Source: Cepaea nemoralis (lineage: Eukaryota > Mollusca > Gastropoda > Stylommatophora > Helicidae). From it: a DNA stretch of 64,000 bases. A program made the translations under genes and the position numbers. Of this stretch, positions 46,195-57,200 are shown one piece after another. The DNA lies in the NCBI GenBank assembly GCA_014155875.1, contig JACEFZ010028299.1, forward strand, positions 206,542-270,541. Reading direction: 5' to 3'. Position 1 is the first letter of the stretch, and each line of letters starts with the position of its first letter. The notes under the pieces are model-generated. The model ran no database searches and had not been told where the DNA came from. It was given only the letters and a program-made list of their open reading frames with translations.

Positions 46195-46440
46195 CCGACC
46201 CTGTGGCGAAGGGCTTACAAATGCAATTCATTCTAAACACAGCTGAGGGTAAATCAGAAGCAGACCGCTTTGCACTGGTTTCCATACATTAATATGAGTG
46301 CTGGTCGTTCAGAAAGCAATGGCAAATTACTGAATGTAAACTTGCCCAGGAACCACAAACAACCAAAAAATTCTGGAGTTGACTGCTATGTCTTGTAAAG
46401 GATATGCAACTAACTTTTAAATTCAAAAGCTCTGATTTTA
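46195..46440 (+). mobile_element. SINE-like element (family F)
   Basis: The tRNA-like start CCCTGTGGCGAAGGGCTTAC is followed by AACACAGCTGAGG, GGTGCTGG-type and TGAATGTAAACTTGCCCAGG stretches. Same family at 36186-36345, 49247-50460 and 50605-50715. Confidence 0.65.
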
Positions 46441-46659
46441 TTTTTCTTGAGCATTACATGACTATCATATTGACATATGACAAATTTAATACCGCATGAC
46501 TCCATTTTCTCAAAAACAATCAAATTCAGAGATGGAATGAAGCAGTGTTTGGGCAATGATACCAGTACAGATGTTTATAGACAAGTTGTTATTTATTAAT
46601 GCTTAATTGTATTTATTTATCTTCACTAAACAGATTTGCATTGTTGATATACCTTATAA

Positions 46660-47057
46660 AATGACACAAAGTAGTGCAGCTTTACATAACAGAATTAGGA
46701 CACTTACAGGGCGTTGCGGCGACTAGCCTTCATCAGCAAAAAAATACACACACAAAACACAACACATAGCCACGGAGAAGACCCTCCGGTAACTACATTG
46801 AGGTGTGACGATGCGATGAGAAGAACAAAAAGATGAAAAAATGAAAGCAATGAAGAGAAAATAAAAATTTGAAAAAATGCTCTTACTTACCTGGAAATCC
46901 GAACGTGTATCACTCTATGTAGTTACCGGAGGGTCTTCTCCGTGGCTATGTGTTGTGTTTTGTGTGTGTATTTTTTTGCTGATGAAGGCTAGTTGCCACA
47001 ACGTCCTGTATGTGTCGTAATTCTGTTATGTAAAGCTGCACTACTTTGTGTCATTTT
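46660..47057. repeat. Long inverted repeat, arms about 135 bp
   Basis: Arms at 46660-46794 and 46917-47057 are reverse complements over most of their length (for example CCACGGAGAAGACCCTCCGG against CCGGAGGGTCTTCTCCGTGG). The spacer is about 122 bp. No coding frame. Possibly a foldback or MITE-type element, or two head-to-head copies of one repeat. Confidence 0.85.
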
Positions 47058-47307
47058 ATATTGTTTACATTTTCACAGCTTTACCGCAGTTCCACCAAAT
47101 TTTATTGATATACCTTATCCCTGTTTGCCCCAAGCAACACATCACGTGTGACTGACTAGTTATCACGTATACCAATATCTGTATAATGTGTGATTACAAT
47201 TCTTCATGCGTACCTTCCAACATGCCATGTGTGATTATACTTCTATGTTTAATCAGAGTAGATTGAAGAAATTTACTAATTTTTAAAAAAATAAAATGGC
47301 TTCTGTG

Positions 47308-47512
47308 AAGGCAGGGAGTCTCCGCAGGTAACACCGCCTGCCTCGCACCCTGAAGGTTGTGGGTTTGATTCCGGGCTATAACATTTGGTTCACAAGTGTG
47401 ATTTTCTCACAGACTCCTAAGGGTTGTCACTGGAGATATGGAGTTCGTGCTTCAGCAGGTCACTCTGCGGAAAGAGGCGGAGCCATATATTATAAAACCT
47501 AGTGCAATTTGT
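47308..47512 (+). mobile_element. tRNA-derived SINE (family S)
   Basis: Head GGAGTCTCCGCAGGTAAC, B-box-like GGTTTGATTCC near 47357, body TATGGAGTTCGTGC. Confidence 0.7.
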
Positions 47513-47543
47513 GTGTGCCGTGTATTTTTTGGCGCTCGGCTCG

Positions 47544-47672
47544 CTTTAAACTCAAGCGTAGTCCATACACACTACTTTAGTCGTGCTGGACTGATTTTTG
47601 CGTGTGGATTAGCTTTCCATATTTACAGTGTCCCTTGCCCTCAGGCGAACCCACTCCGACTTCAGAGGTAAC
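47544..47672 (-). mobile_element. Family L SINE, 3' half
   Basis: The minus strand ends in GCGAGCCGAGCG and includes AGTCGGAGTGGGTTCGCC. Confidence 0.7.
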
Positions 47673-48472
47673 CTGGTGCAATGAAGTTGAGCCTCTTGTC
47701 TTTTAAACCCATTTTTGTTCAGTGTAAGCCATGCCTTTGTGACTGTTATGGTTATTGCCCTTATTGGGCGGCTGTGATGACCTTTTGAGGCTGAAAAGGT
47801 TTAGTGCTGATTTGAATGTAAATATTCCAATACCTGAGTAAATACACATTTGACTTGTATGTACTGCTCATATGTGTGTGTTATTTTCATTTCTTTGTCA
47901 TGTATATGTGTTGTCTGTGTATTCAGGAGCAGGTGATCTGGGGGATAGAATGCCACACATGATAGGAGAGAGATTTTAATTCCTAGTTGCAAGATCATAA
48001 TTCCACTTACTATGACAGTAACTAGGCTAGCGAAAGAGTTACTGTCATCAACAATTTTAAAAAAAAAACTGGAGGGGATGATTGTCATATGTAGTTATGT
48101 TATGGTATTGTCACTGTATGCATAAACATACATAGGGTAATTATGAGTTGAATTATCTGACCTCAAGCAAGCAAAGATAGACACTGGTTGCTGCAATCCC
48201 ACATGGATTCTTGGCCGAACAGGAAAGCTGTCAGAGCCTTCCAGTGAACTTGTATGAACAACAATGGCTGTAATTCTAAATTGATAACCTCCTTCACAAA
48301 AACTTAGTATCAGGTTTGGGAAAGGAACAGACATGTTTGTGTGCAGAAACTGACCCTCTCAGTGATGGAAGAAAGAGGAAGACAACCAGAACTCTTGTCC
48401 CATGAACATTAGTCACAGCCATTTGACATGACCAATTTCCCCCCCCCCCCCGCCTCTCCCCCACCCCAATTT
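47673..48472. other. No gene seen
   Basis: No convincing coding frame. A poly-C run lies near 48438-48449. Confidence 0.4.
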
Positions 48473-48712
48473 TTGTCGCTCGCTTGCTTTGAAATCAAGC
48501 ATAGTCCACACTGGACAGATTTTTGCGTGTGAATTAGCTTTCCCTATTACTAGTGTCCTGCTCCATCAGGTGAACACACTCCATCTTCTGAGGTACTTGT
48601 AATTTACGTCCCCAGGTCAAGGACGAGAAGTCAACATTTTAGTCCAACTGACAAACGGGAAGTTTAAGAGCGAGTGCTCTTGTCCATTCAGGCATGCTGA
48701 CCTGATCATTTA
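48473..48712 (-). mobile_element. Family L SINE
   Basis: On the minus strand it runs from GGTCAGCATGCC (48712 side) to the AAGCGAGCGAC end. The B-box region is partly deleted. Confidence 0.7.
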
Positions 48713-49034
48713 TTTGATGTACTATACAACATTGTGATCAACATCATCCAGAGCAGACTTGCTACACATCCCAAAGATATCTTGTGTAGAGCCGACCCAC
48801 CTACTACAAGGAATTCTCATAAATGAGAGCACAGCAGATTATATCGTAGAAGATTACAGAGGCTTGATGTGGATGAAAGACTGTATTAAACGATGCTAAA
48901 ATTAAGAGTTATACTTGGGTCTGGTAGGGAAGGATGCTGTCACGAGTAAGCTGGCTTTCCCAGTGCAGGTGTGTGTGGGATGTCTGTAGATCAATCTGTC
49001 AACAGCAAGTGTTCACAGTGACAGTGGACTTAAC

Positions 49035-49036
<2 letters not shown>
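48713..49036. other. No gene seen
   Basis: No supported feature. Confidence 0.4.
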
Positions 49037-49111
<75 letters not shown>

Positions 49112-49149
49112 CTCTCTCATCTCTCGTCTCTCTCTCTCTCTCTCTCTCT
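49037..49149. repeat. (CT)n microsatellite
   Basis: About 55 CT units with a few interruptions. Repeat-encoded Ser/Leu and Arg/Glu frames here are not genes. Confidence 0.97.
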
Positions 49150-49374
49150 TAAACACACACGCACACACAACTGTGTCTGAAGGTGGACAAGAACATATGA
49201 CATCATCAGAAGCCGAGACTGTTTTTATTGCTGCTGTATTTAATTGCATAGCAGATTGGAATGGCCAAGGGTTTACGGGCGCATACCGTGTTCGAAACAC
49301 AGCTATGTTGGTTTTTTTATGAAATGGTATGGGTGCTGGTCGTTCAGAAAACATTGGCAAACTACTGAATGTAA

Positions 49375-49808
49375 TAGAGAGAAAAAGCAGCGGCTGCAGC
49401 AGCCATCGTAGGAACTGTCTGACATGCCCATACATTGTTCAGACACCAGAAATTGCATTTCCCTGAGGCACCTTCACCTTGAAAGATTGTTTCACCTGCA
49501 CATCCCGCAATCTGATTTATGTTATCATCTGCAAACGATGTGACATGAAATACATTGGCCAAACGGGCAGACGTCTTGCGGATCGTTTTAGAGAACACCT
49601 CAGAGACATCAATCAGGGCGCTGACAAACCTGTCCCCAACCATTTCAATTCTTCCAACCACAATGGAGCCGACGATGCATGTGTCACCGCATTAAAACCC
49701 TGCTTCTCAAATAGCTGTGTCAGACTTAGAATTGAATGCCAGCTAATCAACAATCTGGGATGCATCCACCCGGCAGGAATGAATACTGTCGTGGACACTA
49801 CAGTATAA
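49375..49808 (+). pseudogene. GIY-YIG endonuclease domain of a Penelope-like element
   Basis: The C-terminal endonuclease used by Penelope-like elements to open target DNA. The linker RRNCLTCPYIV is followed, after an in-frame TGA at 49464-49466, by CTSRNLIYVIICKRC with the paired Cys residues typical of these elements. KYIGQTGRRLADRFREHL is the catalytic YIG-R core. The frame ends at 49806-49808. The reverse transcriptase is absent through 5' truncation. Both conserved Cys pairs and the catalytic Arg are retained. Confidence 0.9.
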
Positions 49809-49861
49809 CTGTGGCATCTTCTTCCCCAATTGTTTACACTACCTATTACCGTGCTGTTCTC

Positions 49862-49900
<39 letters not shown>
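49862..49900. repeat. Poly-C run
   Basis: About 39 consecutive C. The length is likely unreliable in any assembly. Confidence 0.95.
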
Positions 49901-49901
<1 letters not shown>

Positions 49902-50604
49902 CGATATCTAGACTTAATTGTCCCCACATTTCTATGTTTTCATAGCAGACTGTTCACATATTTTTGGCTACTCAAATCCTTTTTGGCAACCCATTTTCAA
50001 TTCTGCGCCACGCGTTTTCGCAGCTGGCCAAGTCACATTTCCTGCCCCACATGTAAATATCAGGTTGTGCATCATAAGTGATAGGTCGTGTGCTTGTGTT
50101 TCTGTCGTTGTTTATCTGTGTTGTCATTGACAAAGATTCTTAGAATCGAAACGTCTGTGTGTCTATTGTATGCGTTCGTGTGTATTTTATCTTATTTTAT
50201 TATTCATTTTTATTATATTTATTGAGTGCTTCTGATTTCGGATTTTTCACCTGTATTTCGCGACACGTGGATCTCCTTGTAAGGTATGTGCAACGTTTGT
50301 TAATGTTTAGTCCGTTTTTTCTCGCAGGAATTTAAAATACCTATTTGTTTCCATTTCATACTGAATGTAAACTTGCCCAGGATTCACGAACAGCCAAATA
50401 ATGCTGGATTTTACTGCTACGTGCGTAAAGGTTATGAATGCAGCTAACCTTTTTTTTTATAGATTGGAAATACAAGAAATCACGAGTAAACAATCAGCGT
50501 CATATATTAACGTCTGCTTACACATCCAACCCAAGAAGCCGGCAACCCGGTGACATCCACGTTGGTGGTTACTGTTCCTGATGATAACAGAGCCCAATTA
50601 AATC

Positions 50605-50715
50605 AACCGGCTGTGTGGCGAAGAGGTAACGAATGCAATTCGTAATCCCGCATACCGCGGTCGAAACACAGCTGCGGGCGTTTCACCCTGCGTTGGTTCC
50701 CATACAAAAGGAAAT
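50605..50715 (+). mobile_element. SINE family F, head portion
   Basis: GCTGTGTGGCGAAGAGGTAAC then a B-box-like GGTCGAAACAC. Confidence 0.6.
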
Positions 50716-50751
50716 GAGTTTCTTTGTCATCATATATATGTCGATCCTGAC

Positions 50752-51380
50752 TCTCAGCCGTAAGAAGATGGAAAGGATACAGAACAAAGCTATGCGTATT
50801 ATTCTTGGATGTACAAGAGATACAGCATGCAGGGCGATGCGCTACCTTCTTGATTTTCCAACCATGAGGGATAGAATACAAATTTGCCAAGCACGTGCCT
50901 ATCGCAGAGCCAACGCAAACACACAACATCCAGTGCATAGCGAGATTAAGAAGGTAAAGGGCGGCAGGTTAAAAAGAGGAAAATCTTGGATGGGTCAAGC
51001 CGAAGACATTCTTCAACAGATGTGTTCACTTGAGGACTTCGAACCTGGCGAGGAGTGGGTACAAGTGCCAACAGATTTTCGTACGTCCTTTTTAGTTTGC
51101 ATCCAACTAGACAGAAAATGCAGACTAGAAAATCTGGCTGCAGTGGGGGACGGAAGTACAAGCGTTGATCTTCGAGAATTCTTTAGAGGGTGATGCTGTC
51201 ATTTACACAGATGGGTCGGTCATTCGACAATTGAGACGTTCATGGGCCTTTCAGGCTCAGGCCGGAGGGAGAATTGTGAAGGAGGACTCTGGTGCTTTTG
51301 TTGAGACCACAAGTAGTCTGACTATGGAAGTCATTGCAGTAAGTAAAGCAATAATATGGCTCGAGACACAGACATTCACT
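50752..51380 (+). pseudogene. I-type LINE polyprotein, segment before and into RNase H
   Basis: The RT C-terminal region of an I-superfamily LINE: RKKMERIQNKAMRIILGCTR, YLLDFPTMRDRI and EEWVQVPTDFR, then after a frameshift near 51165-51190 the RNase H start VIYTDGSV (first catalytic Asp) and TMEVIAVSKAIIWLE (catalytic Glu). It is interrupted at 51381 by an AAGC-tailed element, resumes at 51687, is interrupted again at 51728 by an LTR element and resumes at 59622. Confidence 0.87.
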
Positions 51381-51673
51381 GGGACGCAGAGGTGTTTCCA
51401 AGGCACCAGGGCCGGGTTATATACTGGCCAAGACCTATTGACGCGTCCTGGGCAACAGGTCCCTTCGGGGTCCTGGTTAAAGTCAGTAGGAGAGTGTCTG
51501 CCTGTACGGCGAGGAACCACCAGTCTGCACACCAATAAGCCAGACATGGGACAACGGATACTCACGCAAAACTCAGGTCCTGTATGACATCACACTGATG
51601 TTGGACAACAGGATGCCTTCATCCGACATACATGACTTCGCGTTGGAGCTCAAGCCAACTAACACAAGCAAGC
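51381..51673 (+). mobile_element. AAGC-tailed element (family C), 13-bp target-site duplication
   Basis: ACAGACATTCACT flanks it at 51368-51380 and 51674-51686. From GGGACGCAGAGG to AAGCAAGC. It is slightly shorter than 7854-8189 through internal deletions. Confidence 0.93.
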
Positions 51674-52518
51674 ACAGACATTCACTAAGGCGTGTTTCCT
51701 TAGCGAGTCAATGAGCATGCTCAAGAGTGTCATAAGTCGGGGTGCCCCACCGGCTAGATGAAAGTATTTATTCACTGGCGAGCAACCCCAAATAGTCAGA
51801 AACTGACTAGGGACAAAATCTATATGGCTGAACTACAGATTAAGCCCATGAATACCCAACGAACAGCTCCAAGTGGCTCGTTACAAAATGAAATGAACTG
51901 TGCTGAATATTCGCCAAGGAATGGGAAAGAGAAGGTTAGCTAAGATAGATGTTTAAGTCTAAATATATTAGTATAGACGACTATCTCAGTACAGGTTTAT
52001 CTCCCTGACTGCTCCCTTCCTTGGTGTCTAAGTGAACCCCCACCAATGTACACAACAACACGTATGCACAATTGGAATTAAAATATAACGAGAGAACTAT
52101 GAGTTACAAGACTACAACATTTATTTACTGCTCATATTACACATGTAAGGTTTTTCCAGACGATGATGGATGCGTATGAGTTTCTGTACTACAGTAATCA
52201 TGAAGGTGAAATGATTAATATACAATACGTAACTCCGAATCCTGTCTGGATCAGTGAGAGATCAGCAACTCTCCAGTGGAAACCAAAAAAAAGAAACAGC
52301 TTGCCGGTATTCTGACGATCCTGTCAGTCCTGACACTCCTAGTCGTCACTCGTTCTTGAGATCTACAACATAGGTGCTCCTTGTGAGAGCTTGAAAGGAA
52401 GTCAAGAATGTGTTATATCTAGTTTTTTATCAGCGCAATCCTAATTAAAACATATCATAACACAAACATATACAATGACCAGTCTGGCAAAGTTTATCTT
52501 CCAGCTCTACTGTGTTCA

Positions 52519-53128
52519 AACAAAATTCCTCGTCTACCAAGCCTGTGTCCTTAGTACTCTTCTTTATGGCAGTGAAACCTGGACAACTTACTCACGCCAA
52601 GAAAAACGTTTAAACAGCTTTCATATGCGGTGTCTGCGAAGAATACTTGGTATTAAGTGGCAAGACAAAATCACAAATACTGAAGTATTGGAAAGATCAG
52701 GTTGTGTGACGGTGTATTCCATGCTCAGTCTTCGTAGACTTAGATGGATAGGACACGTTAGGAGGATGGATGATGGTAAAATACCAAAGGATATCTTTTT
52801 TGGTGAATTACAGACGGGTAGGAGATCTCAGGGTCGGCCTCTACTACGATACAAAGATGTGTGTAAGCGGGACATGATTGATACAGGCATTGATAATGCA
52901 CATTGGGAGCACGTCGCCGCTGAACGTGTTGCATGGAGGGCAACTATCAGAAATGGAATAAAGACAAAGGAGAAAATGATTGCAGATAAAGCACACACAG
53001 AGCGTGAGAGACGTAAGATGGTGCAAAATGGTGGAAATGACTATGTTTTCACATGCACCTACTGTGGGCAAACATTTGCAGCAAGAATTGGCCTTACCAG
53101 CCACACTCGCCACCGCCATGGATCGTAG
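52519..53128 (+). CDS. LINE polyprotein C-terminus with C2H2 zinc finger
   Basis: About 200 codons, open throughout, from the C-terminal end of a non-LTR polyprotein. It starts within RT-distal sequence (KFLVYQACVLSTLLYGSETW), then RRILGIKWQDKITNTEVLERS, RLRWIGHVRRM and DVCKRDMIDTGIDNAHWE. It finishes with FTCTYCGQTFAARIGLTSHT, a C2H2 finger closed by RHRH, and a stop at 53126-53128. A C-terminal finger suggests nucleic acid binding. The frame continues upstream into LTR sequence to 52475, which is not part of the protein. Being free of stops, it is a good reference for the decayed copies at 1493, 7601, 23345 and 31064. No full-length element is in the window. Confidence 0.9.
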
Positions 53129-53203
53129 TTATTAAGCCTTTTTAAAGCACAATGTACCAAACTATCGTCTGTCAAGACGGAAAGGTGCCAGTGTATGTAT
53201 GTA
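52519..53203 (+). mobile_element. Young LINE insertion (family Z), 5' truncated
   Basis: TCTACTGTGTTCA flanks it at 52506-52518 and 53204-53216. It ends in a TATG-type repeat and is absent from the other LTR. Confidence 0.95.
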
Positions 53204-54710
53204 TCTACTGTGTTCACCATCCTCCTTCTCCCTCCTACTGTCTTAGTCGGGGACGGGCTTTTCAATTGTCTCACACGCCTGAAATGATTACATTTCTGCC
53301 GCCCCATGTCCATGTCGCTAATACATAAATTCTGTGTCGTACAGCCGCTTCGTCCAAAGTTGGTTTAGCAGCTTACAGGGTCGGTAATGGTATTATAATA
53401 ATGCCTGATCATCCGGGCTTACAAGCCGTGACCAGTAGCTGTGCCAGGTTTCCATGCATTACCGTGGACGCACGCCCACAATACACTGAGAAAGTTTAGC
53501 ACCATATACCCTATACCAATTGTGGGTAATGTCTGTACCATTACACCTCTGCTTCCAACACAATCATTGGCCAATGTGCCAATGCGCAGACAATAGCATA
53601 ACACTTCATATTGGTAGGTTTGCATATGACAAATCAATACATCAAACATCCAATACACATAAACATATTGATTAAACTAGACATGTTATGATACTTTAAC
53701 ATCATAGCATCAGGCATTATTAATGAGTACTAATATTGTATAGCTACAAAATGAGATACCAACAGGCAACTACGATAGTGTACAAAGAAATGACAAGCAT
53801 CTACCAAGACACCTAAAAGTATACCCAGACAAGATCTGCCTTTCACAAGTTTCTACTTCTCAGAAGAGTAATACATGAATCACAATGATATTGAACACAG
53901 AACTTAGAAAGAACACTCAAGTAACCTACGCCAAAGATAGTTCTTGAAATAACCTAGATCAGATATAGACTGAAAGTTCATATGTCTAAAAGTCTGTTGC
54001 ATAGTTACTAAGAAATCCTTCCTAGAAGCCAACATAATAATCATGCATATGACTACAGACATTGAGATGGCTGCCTACCTGTTCTGAAGTCAGACTTAAT
54101 CTAAAGGGAAAAAGTCTAGCAGGGGTTTTTATACCTAGCCTAGCAGTAGACACTTATCTCCCAGGAATTCCATTCATAAATTCTTCTTATCTCCCCCTGA
54201 CGTTAATTGCAATTAACTCCAAGTCTGTCCAGTCATAAAAAGTCTTTCTGCATGCACACTAGCCTTCACACCTGTGGGTCTGACCATTATTAGCCCCCTG
54301 AGTCTTATCAATGATTTCACACATTGCACCTCTAGTATTCCTGCTTCAGTTTCAATAGCCAACATTTACTTTGTGTGGCCAGTCTTGACACTTCACAGCT
54401 GACCGGTTTTACAAGGTCTGTTTTCACCGAGAAGGTGCCAATGTGTCTGTGTGGTGTCATAGCCCGTCTGGGTCAGCAGTTTTCCAAGGTGTAGACTAAT
54501 TTAAATTATCTAGTTGTGTCCATCTCAAGTATCCCATTTTACTTGCCATCTGCAAGCTTACGTCATGGTTAGAGGCTTTTTGTGAATAATCTTACCTCAC
54601 GACTAGATAGCCTTGGAGTAGCGTGATTAATTCATTCTTTCTCAATTTGGCCTCTCAAATTTGGAGACCGAGAAAAATATTCTGGGATGTTAAGGCGGCA
54701 TTTCACGACA

Positions 54711-54735
54711 GAGCTTCCCCCTTAAAAAAAAGTTT
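54711..54735 (-). promoter_or_regulatory. Polypurine tract of the long-LTR element
   Basis: On the minus strand AAAAAAAAGGGGGAAGCTC lies immediately before the 3' LTR. Confidence 0.85.
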
Positions 54736-54961
54736 CTGCCAGAAATCTTTTTTCAACGCACGCCATACATCCCAGAATAATGCCTAAGCACTCTCCGTTC
54801 TGTATCTGCCTAAAGGTTTCCAATATTCCTTGTGGCAGTGGGTTGTCCTGCATCTGCCTAAAGACGTCCCATTTCCATACTCCAAGGATACTCTGGATAG
54901 GTTCTTGTACCTGGTTTTCGGCCGGGATTCCATGCAATAGCTTGGTAAAATCCGGTAATTG

Positions 54962-56563
54962 TCAGGAGGTTGTAATTTTATCCCTCTGGGAAAGATCACA
55001 ATCAACGGGACGCCTCTGGGCAGCAATTGTTTTACACCATTCACTCACGTGATTTACTCCTTTCAGCCGAGGATGTACCCGTAGTGAGGTCTTGCATAAG
55101 CTGGCCACAGCAAAGCTTGTCTCCGTGATTTTCCACCATCCATTATAGATCCATAACTGATCCATCAATATCTTCCTTTTGAAAGGAATAATGTTACACA
55201 TCATGGTCCCATGATATAAATTCAACTGGCGCTTTCCTCCTTCATAGTCGGGCGTAACAATCGTCCCTCCTCGGTGTCGCGGTTTCTTCCCCTGATATTC
55301 AGTTAATGGGCTGAGTTTCTCTGCATTAGAGTTTCTTGTACAAACCGTGCTAGAAATTGGAAATTTAGTGTGCCAAGTTGTCCTGCCTTGAGAAATAACA
55401 TAGTTACTCCAGGGCGATAAAGTGGAGTTACTTTTGAATAAAGTATCCACAAATAGCTGATCTACTCCTATCAAATCGACCTGACTGAAGGGTAGATTGA
55501 GTCCTAAGAGTGTTGATTCCAAACCACTCTTGACTTCTGTTACTTCAGGTCCCTGTTGCTAGAATTCCCTGATAACTTCAGCTAATGAGATGATAGGCGT
55601 TTCTTCCTCCATCTTGTGCAAAGAATTTTCCTCTTTAGCAACTACAGACAATGTTGTCTGCACAATATCAGAGTCCATATTATGGCTCATGACAATTCCC
55701 TGTGTTTCCTGAGTCTCCGAACTGGTATACTGTGAGATAACAACTGGAAATGTTTCCTGGTCTGGATGTTCCTCTCTGGTCCTGCTTTCATGGGCTAAGT
55801 CCAGTTGAGGTAAATTACATAAATGATTTGAACTGAGATCTAGTGTCTTGTCCTGAGCTGCAGCCTCAAAGATCACAAGGGGTTCCGGGTCATCCTTCAT
55901 CCCACTGTCAGTCAAATTTAATCCCACTTCTTCCTCGTCTGGGCTGAAGGGAATAATAAGGTCGGTTACCTCTCGATCTCCGACCTCCTTAAAAGATGTC
56001 CTCAGGTCATCTTCCTCTTGAGTTTCACCTCTCGTTTAAGTAAAATGAGATTCCTGGGAGTCTTGTACTGGCGGACCAGTTAAACCACAATTTCCGTGGT
56101 GCAAACAGTTATCACGTTTGTGACTGCTTGAAATGCCCCTGGCACGTTTTTTCTTCCCTCTTTTCCATTTAGGACTGGGTCGAATGAGAACCTGTAGTTC
56201 CCGGTCCACTAACTCTGATTCCGCGGTGGTTGGCAAAGGTGTCCCTTCCTTCCTGGTTGGGTGAGCATCCATATCTCCTACCTTATGTTCCGCTAGAAAG
56301 GTTAGCTTCTCTGCATTGACTACTTCCATATGCTTTTTATTAATCTCTGCTTCTTCAGTTTTGCTACGCTCTTTTGCTTCAAATAACTCATTAATTGTTT
56401 TAGTCATCTGTTCCTCCGCCATGTCCCACTCTTTCATCTCGTCTCTGATGTATATTTCTAATTGTTCTCCTGTTAAGCCCTCTATTATGCCTAACCTTCT
56501 CGTGGACTCTAAGTAATCTGTTCGCGCCTTCAGATAATCTAGATCCTGGGAAGGTGAGTCCAT
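54962..56563 (-). pseudogene. Gag-like single frame with two in-frame stops
   Basis: From ATG at 56563 one frame runs about 533 codons to 54962, broken only by TAA (56036-56038) and TAG (55559-55561). The N-terminal part has YLESTRRLGIIEGLTGEQLE and a charged coiled coil (MAEEQMTKTINELFEAKERS), like the start of many animal gypsy gag proteins. The middle is acidic (SPDEEEVG, DLSSNHLCNLPQ). The C-terminal 186 codons after the TAG (PFKRKILMDQLWIYNGWWKI) match nothing I know and show no membrane segment, so an envelope role is not supported. No zinc knuckle or protease motif is seen. Identity as gag is inferred from position and the coiled coil. Confidence 0.6.
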
Positions 56564-57169
56564 ATTTGCTAATGGCTATATTCAGGTAAGCTCTTATGTA
56601 TCTATCAAAATCAGAGCTAAGCTAGAAAGACAAGAGTGAACCAATGACAGCAGAACCTAAACCAATGTGTAGAGTTTAGCCTCAGCATTGAAAGACAACT
56701 GAAAGTAATATTCAAGTAGTTTCTGGCGACCGCAGTGAAGTAAGTGTGAGAGATATACTACACAGTAATCAATACTAATATTTACCTAAATAAATATTAA
56801 AATGCACTGCATACATGTCATAATGAAAATGGCATAAGTAAGCATAAAATGGCAAATCAATCAAGCAGTCAAATCATCAAACACATCAATGTAATTATGA
56901 TTAAAGTGATCAGTTATCATTAAATGATGAATGATACACTAAATGATAAGAATTAAAATACTTATCAATAAATGATAGATGAGGTAGTTCTCATAAGTTC
57001 TTATCTGTTATACACTTTTGAAAAGTTATATCTATACTCTGTAACTTCCTCAACTAAAATTAGCTACATCTGATGATAGTCTATTTTGATGACTGAATAT
57101 TACAAGAGTTAACTTTTAAAACTCATATGTCTAGGGTCTAGTACCGGAGTCTATTGAAAGCGAGAAGTC

Positions 57170-57200
57170 CGAATTCAAATCCCGGACGAGAAGCCCAATC
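57170..57200 (-). promoter_or_regulatory. Primer-binding site, tRNA-Pro-like
   Basis: The + strand here reads TTCAAATCCCGGACGAG then AAGCCCA, close to the 3' end of animal tRNA-Pro. On the minus strand it follows the 5' LTR by three bases, where the priming site is expected. Confidence 0.7.

Larger units (their letters stand above)
49375..50358 (+). mobile_element. Penelope-like element, 5'-truncated 984-bp insertion
   Basis: Carries the GIY-YIG endonuclease end of a Penelope-type polyprotein and a 3' region of about 550 bp, with a 12-bp target-site duplication. Contains a 40-base poly-C run. Confidence 0.88.
49247..50460 (+). mobile_element. SINE-like element (family F) split by a Penelope-type insertion
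   Basis: The left part ends and the right part begins with TACTGAATGTAA (49363-49374 and 50359-50370). Together they match the undisturbed copy at 46195-46440. Confidence 0.85.
51728..54710 (-). repeat. 3' LTR (2,983 bp including a LINE insertion)
   Basis: Without the 52519-53203 insertion and one duplicated target it is about 2,285 bp and nearly identical to 57201-59621. Begins TGTCATAAGTCGGGG, ends TTTCACGACA. Confidence 0.95.

Noticed and set aside
49013..49435. Open frames of Ser/Leu or Arg/Glu repeats
   Set aside because: Encoded by the CT microsatellite.
49613..50081. Pro- or Gly-rich open frames near 49862-49900
   Set aside because: Encoded by the poly-C run and by the antisense of the Penelope fragment.
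54962..55522. Envelope protein in the long-LTR element
   Set aside because: No signal peptide, membrane segment or furin-like site is visible, and the frame is continuous with the gag-like frame upstream.
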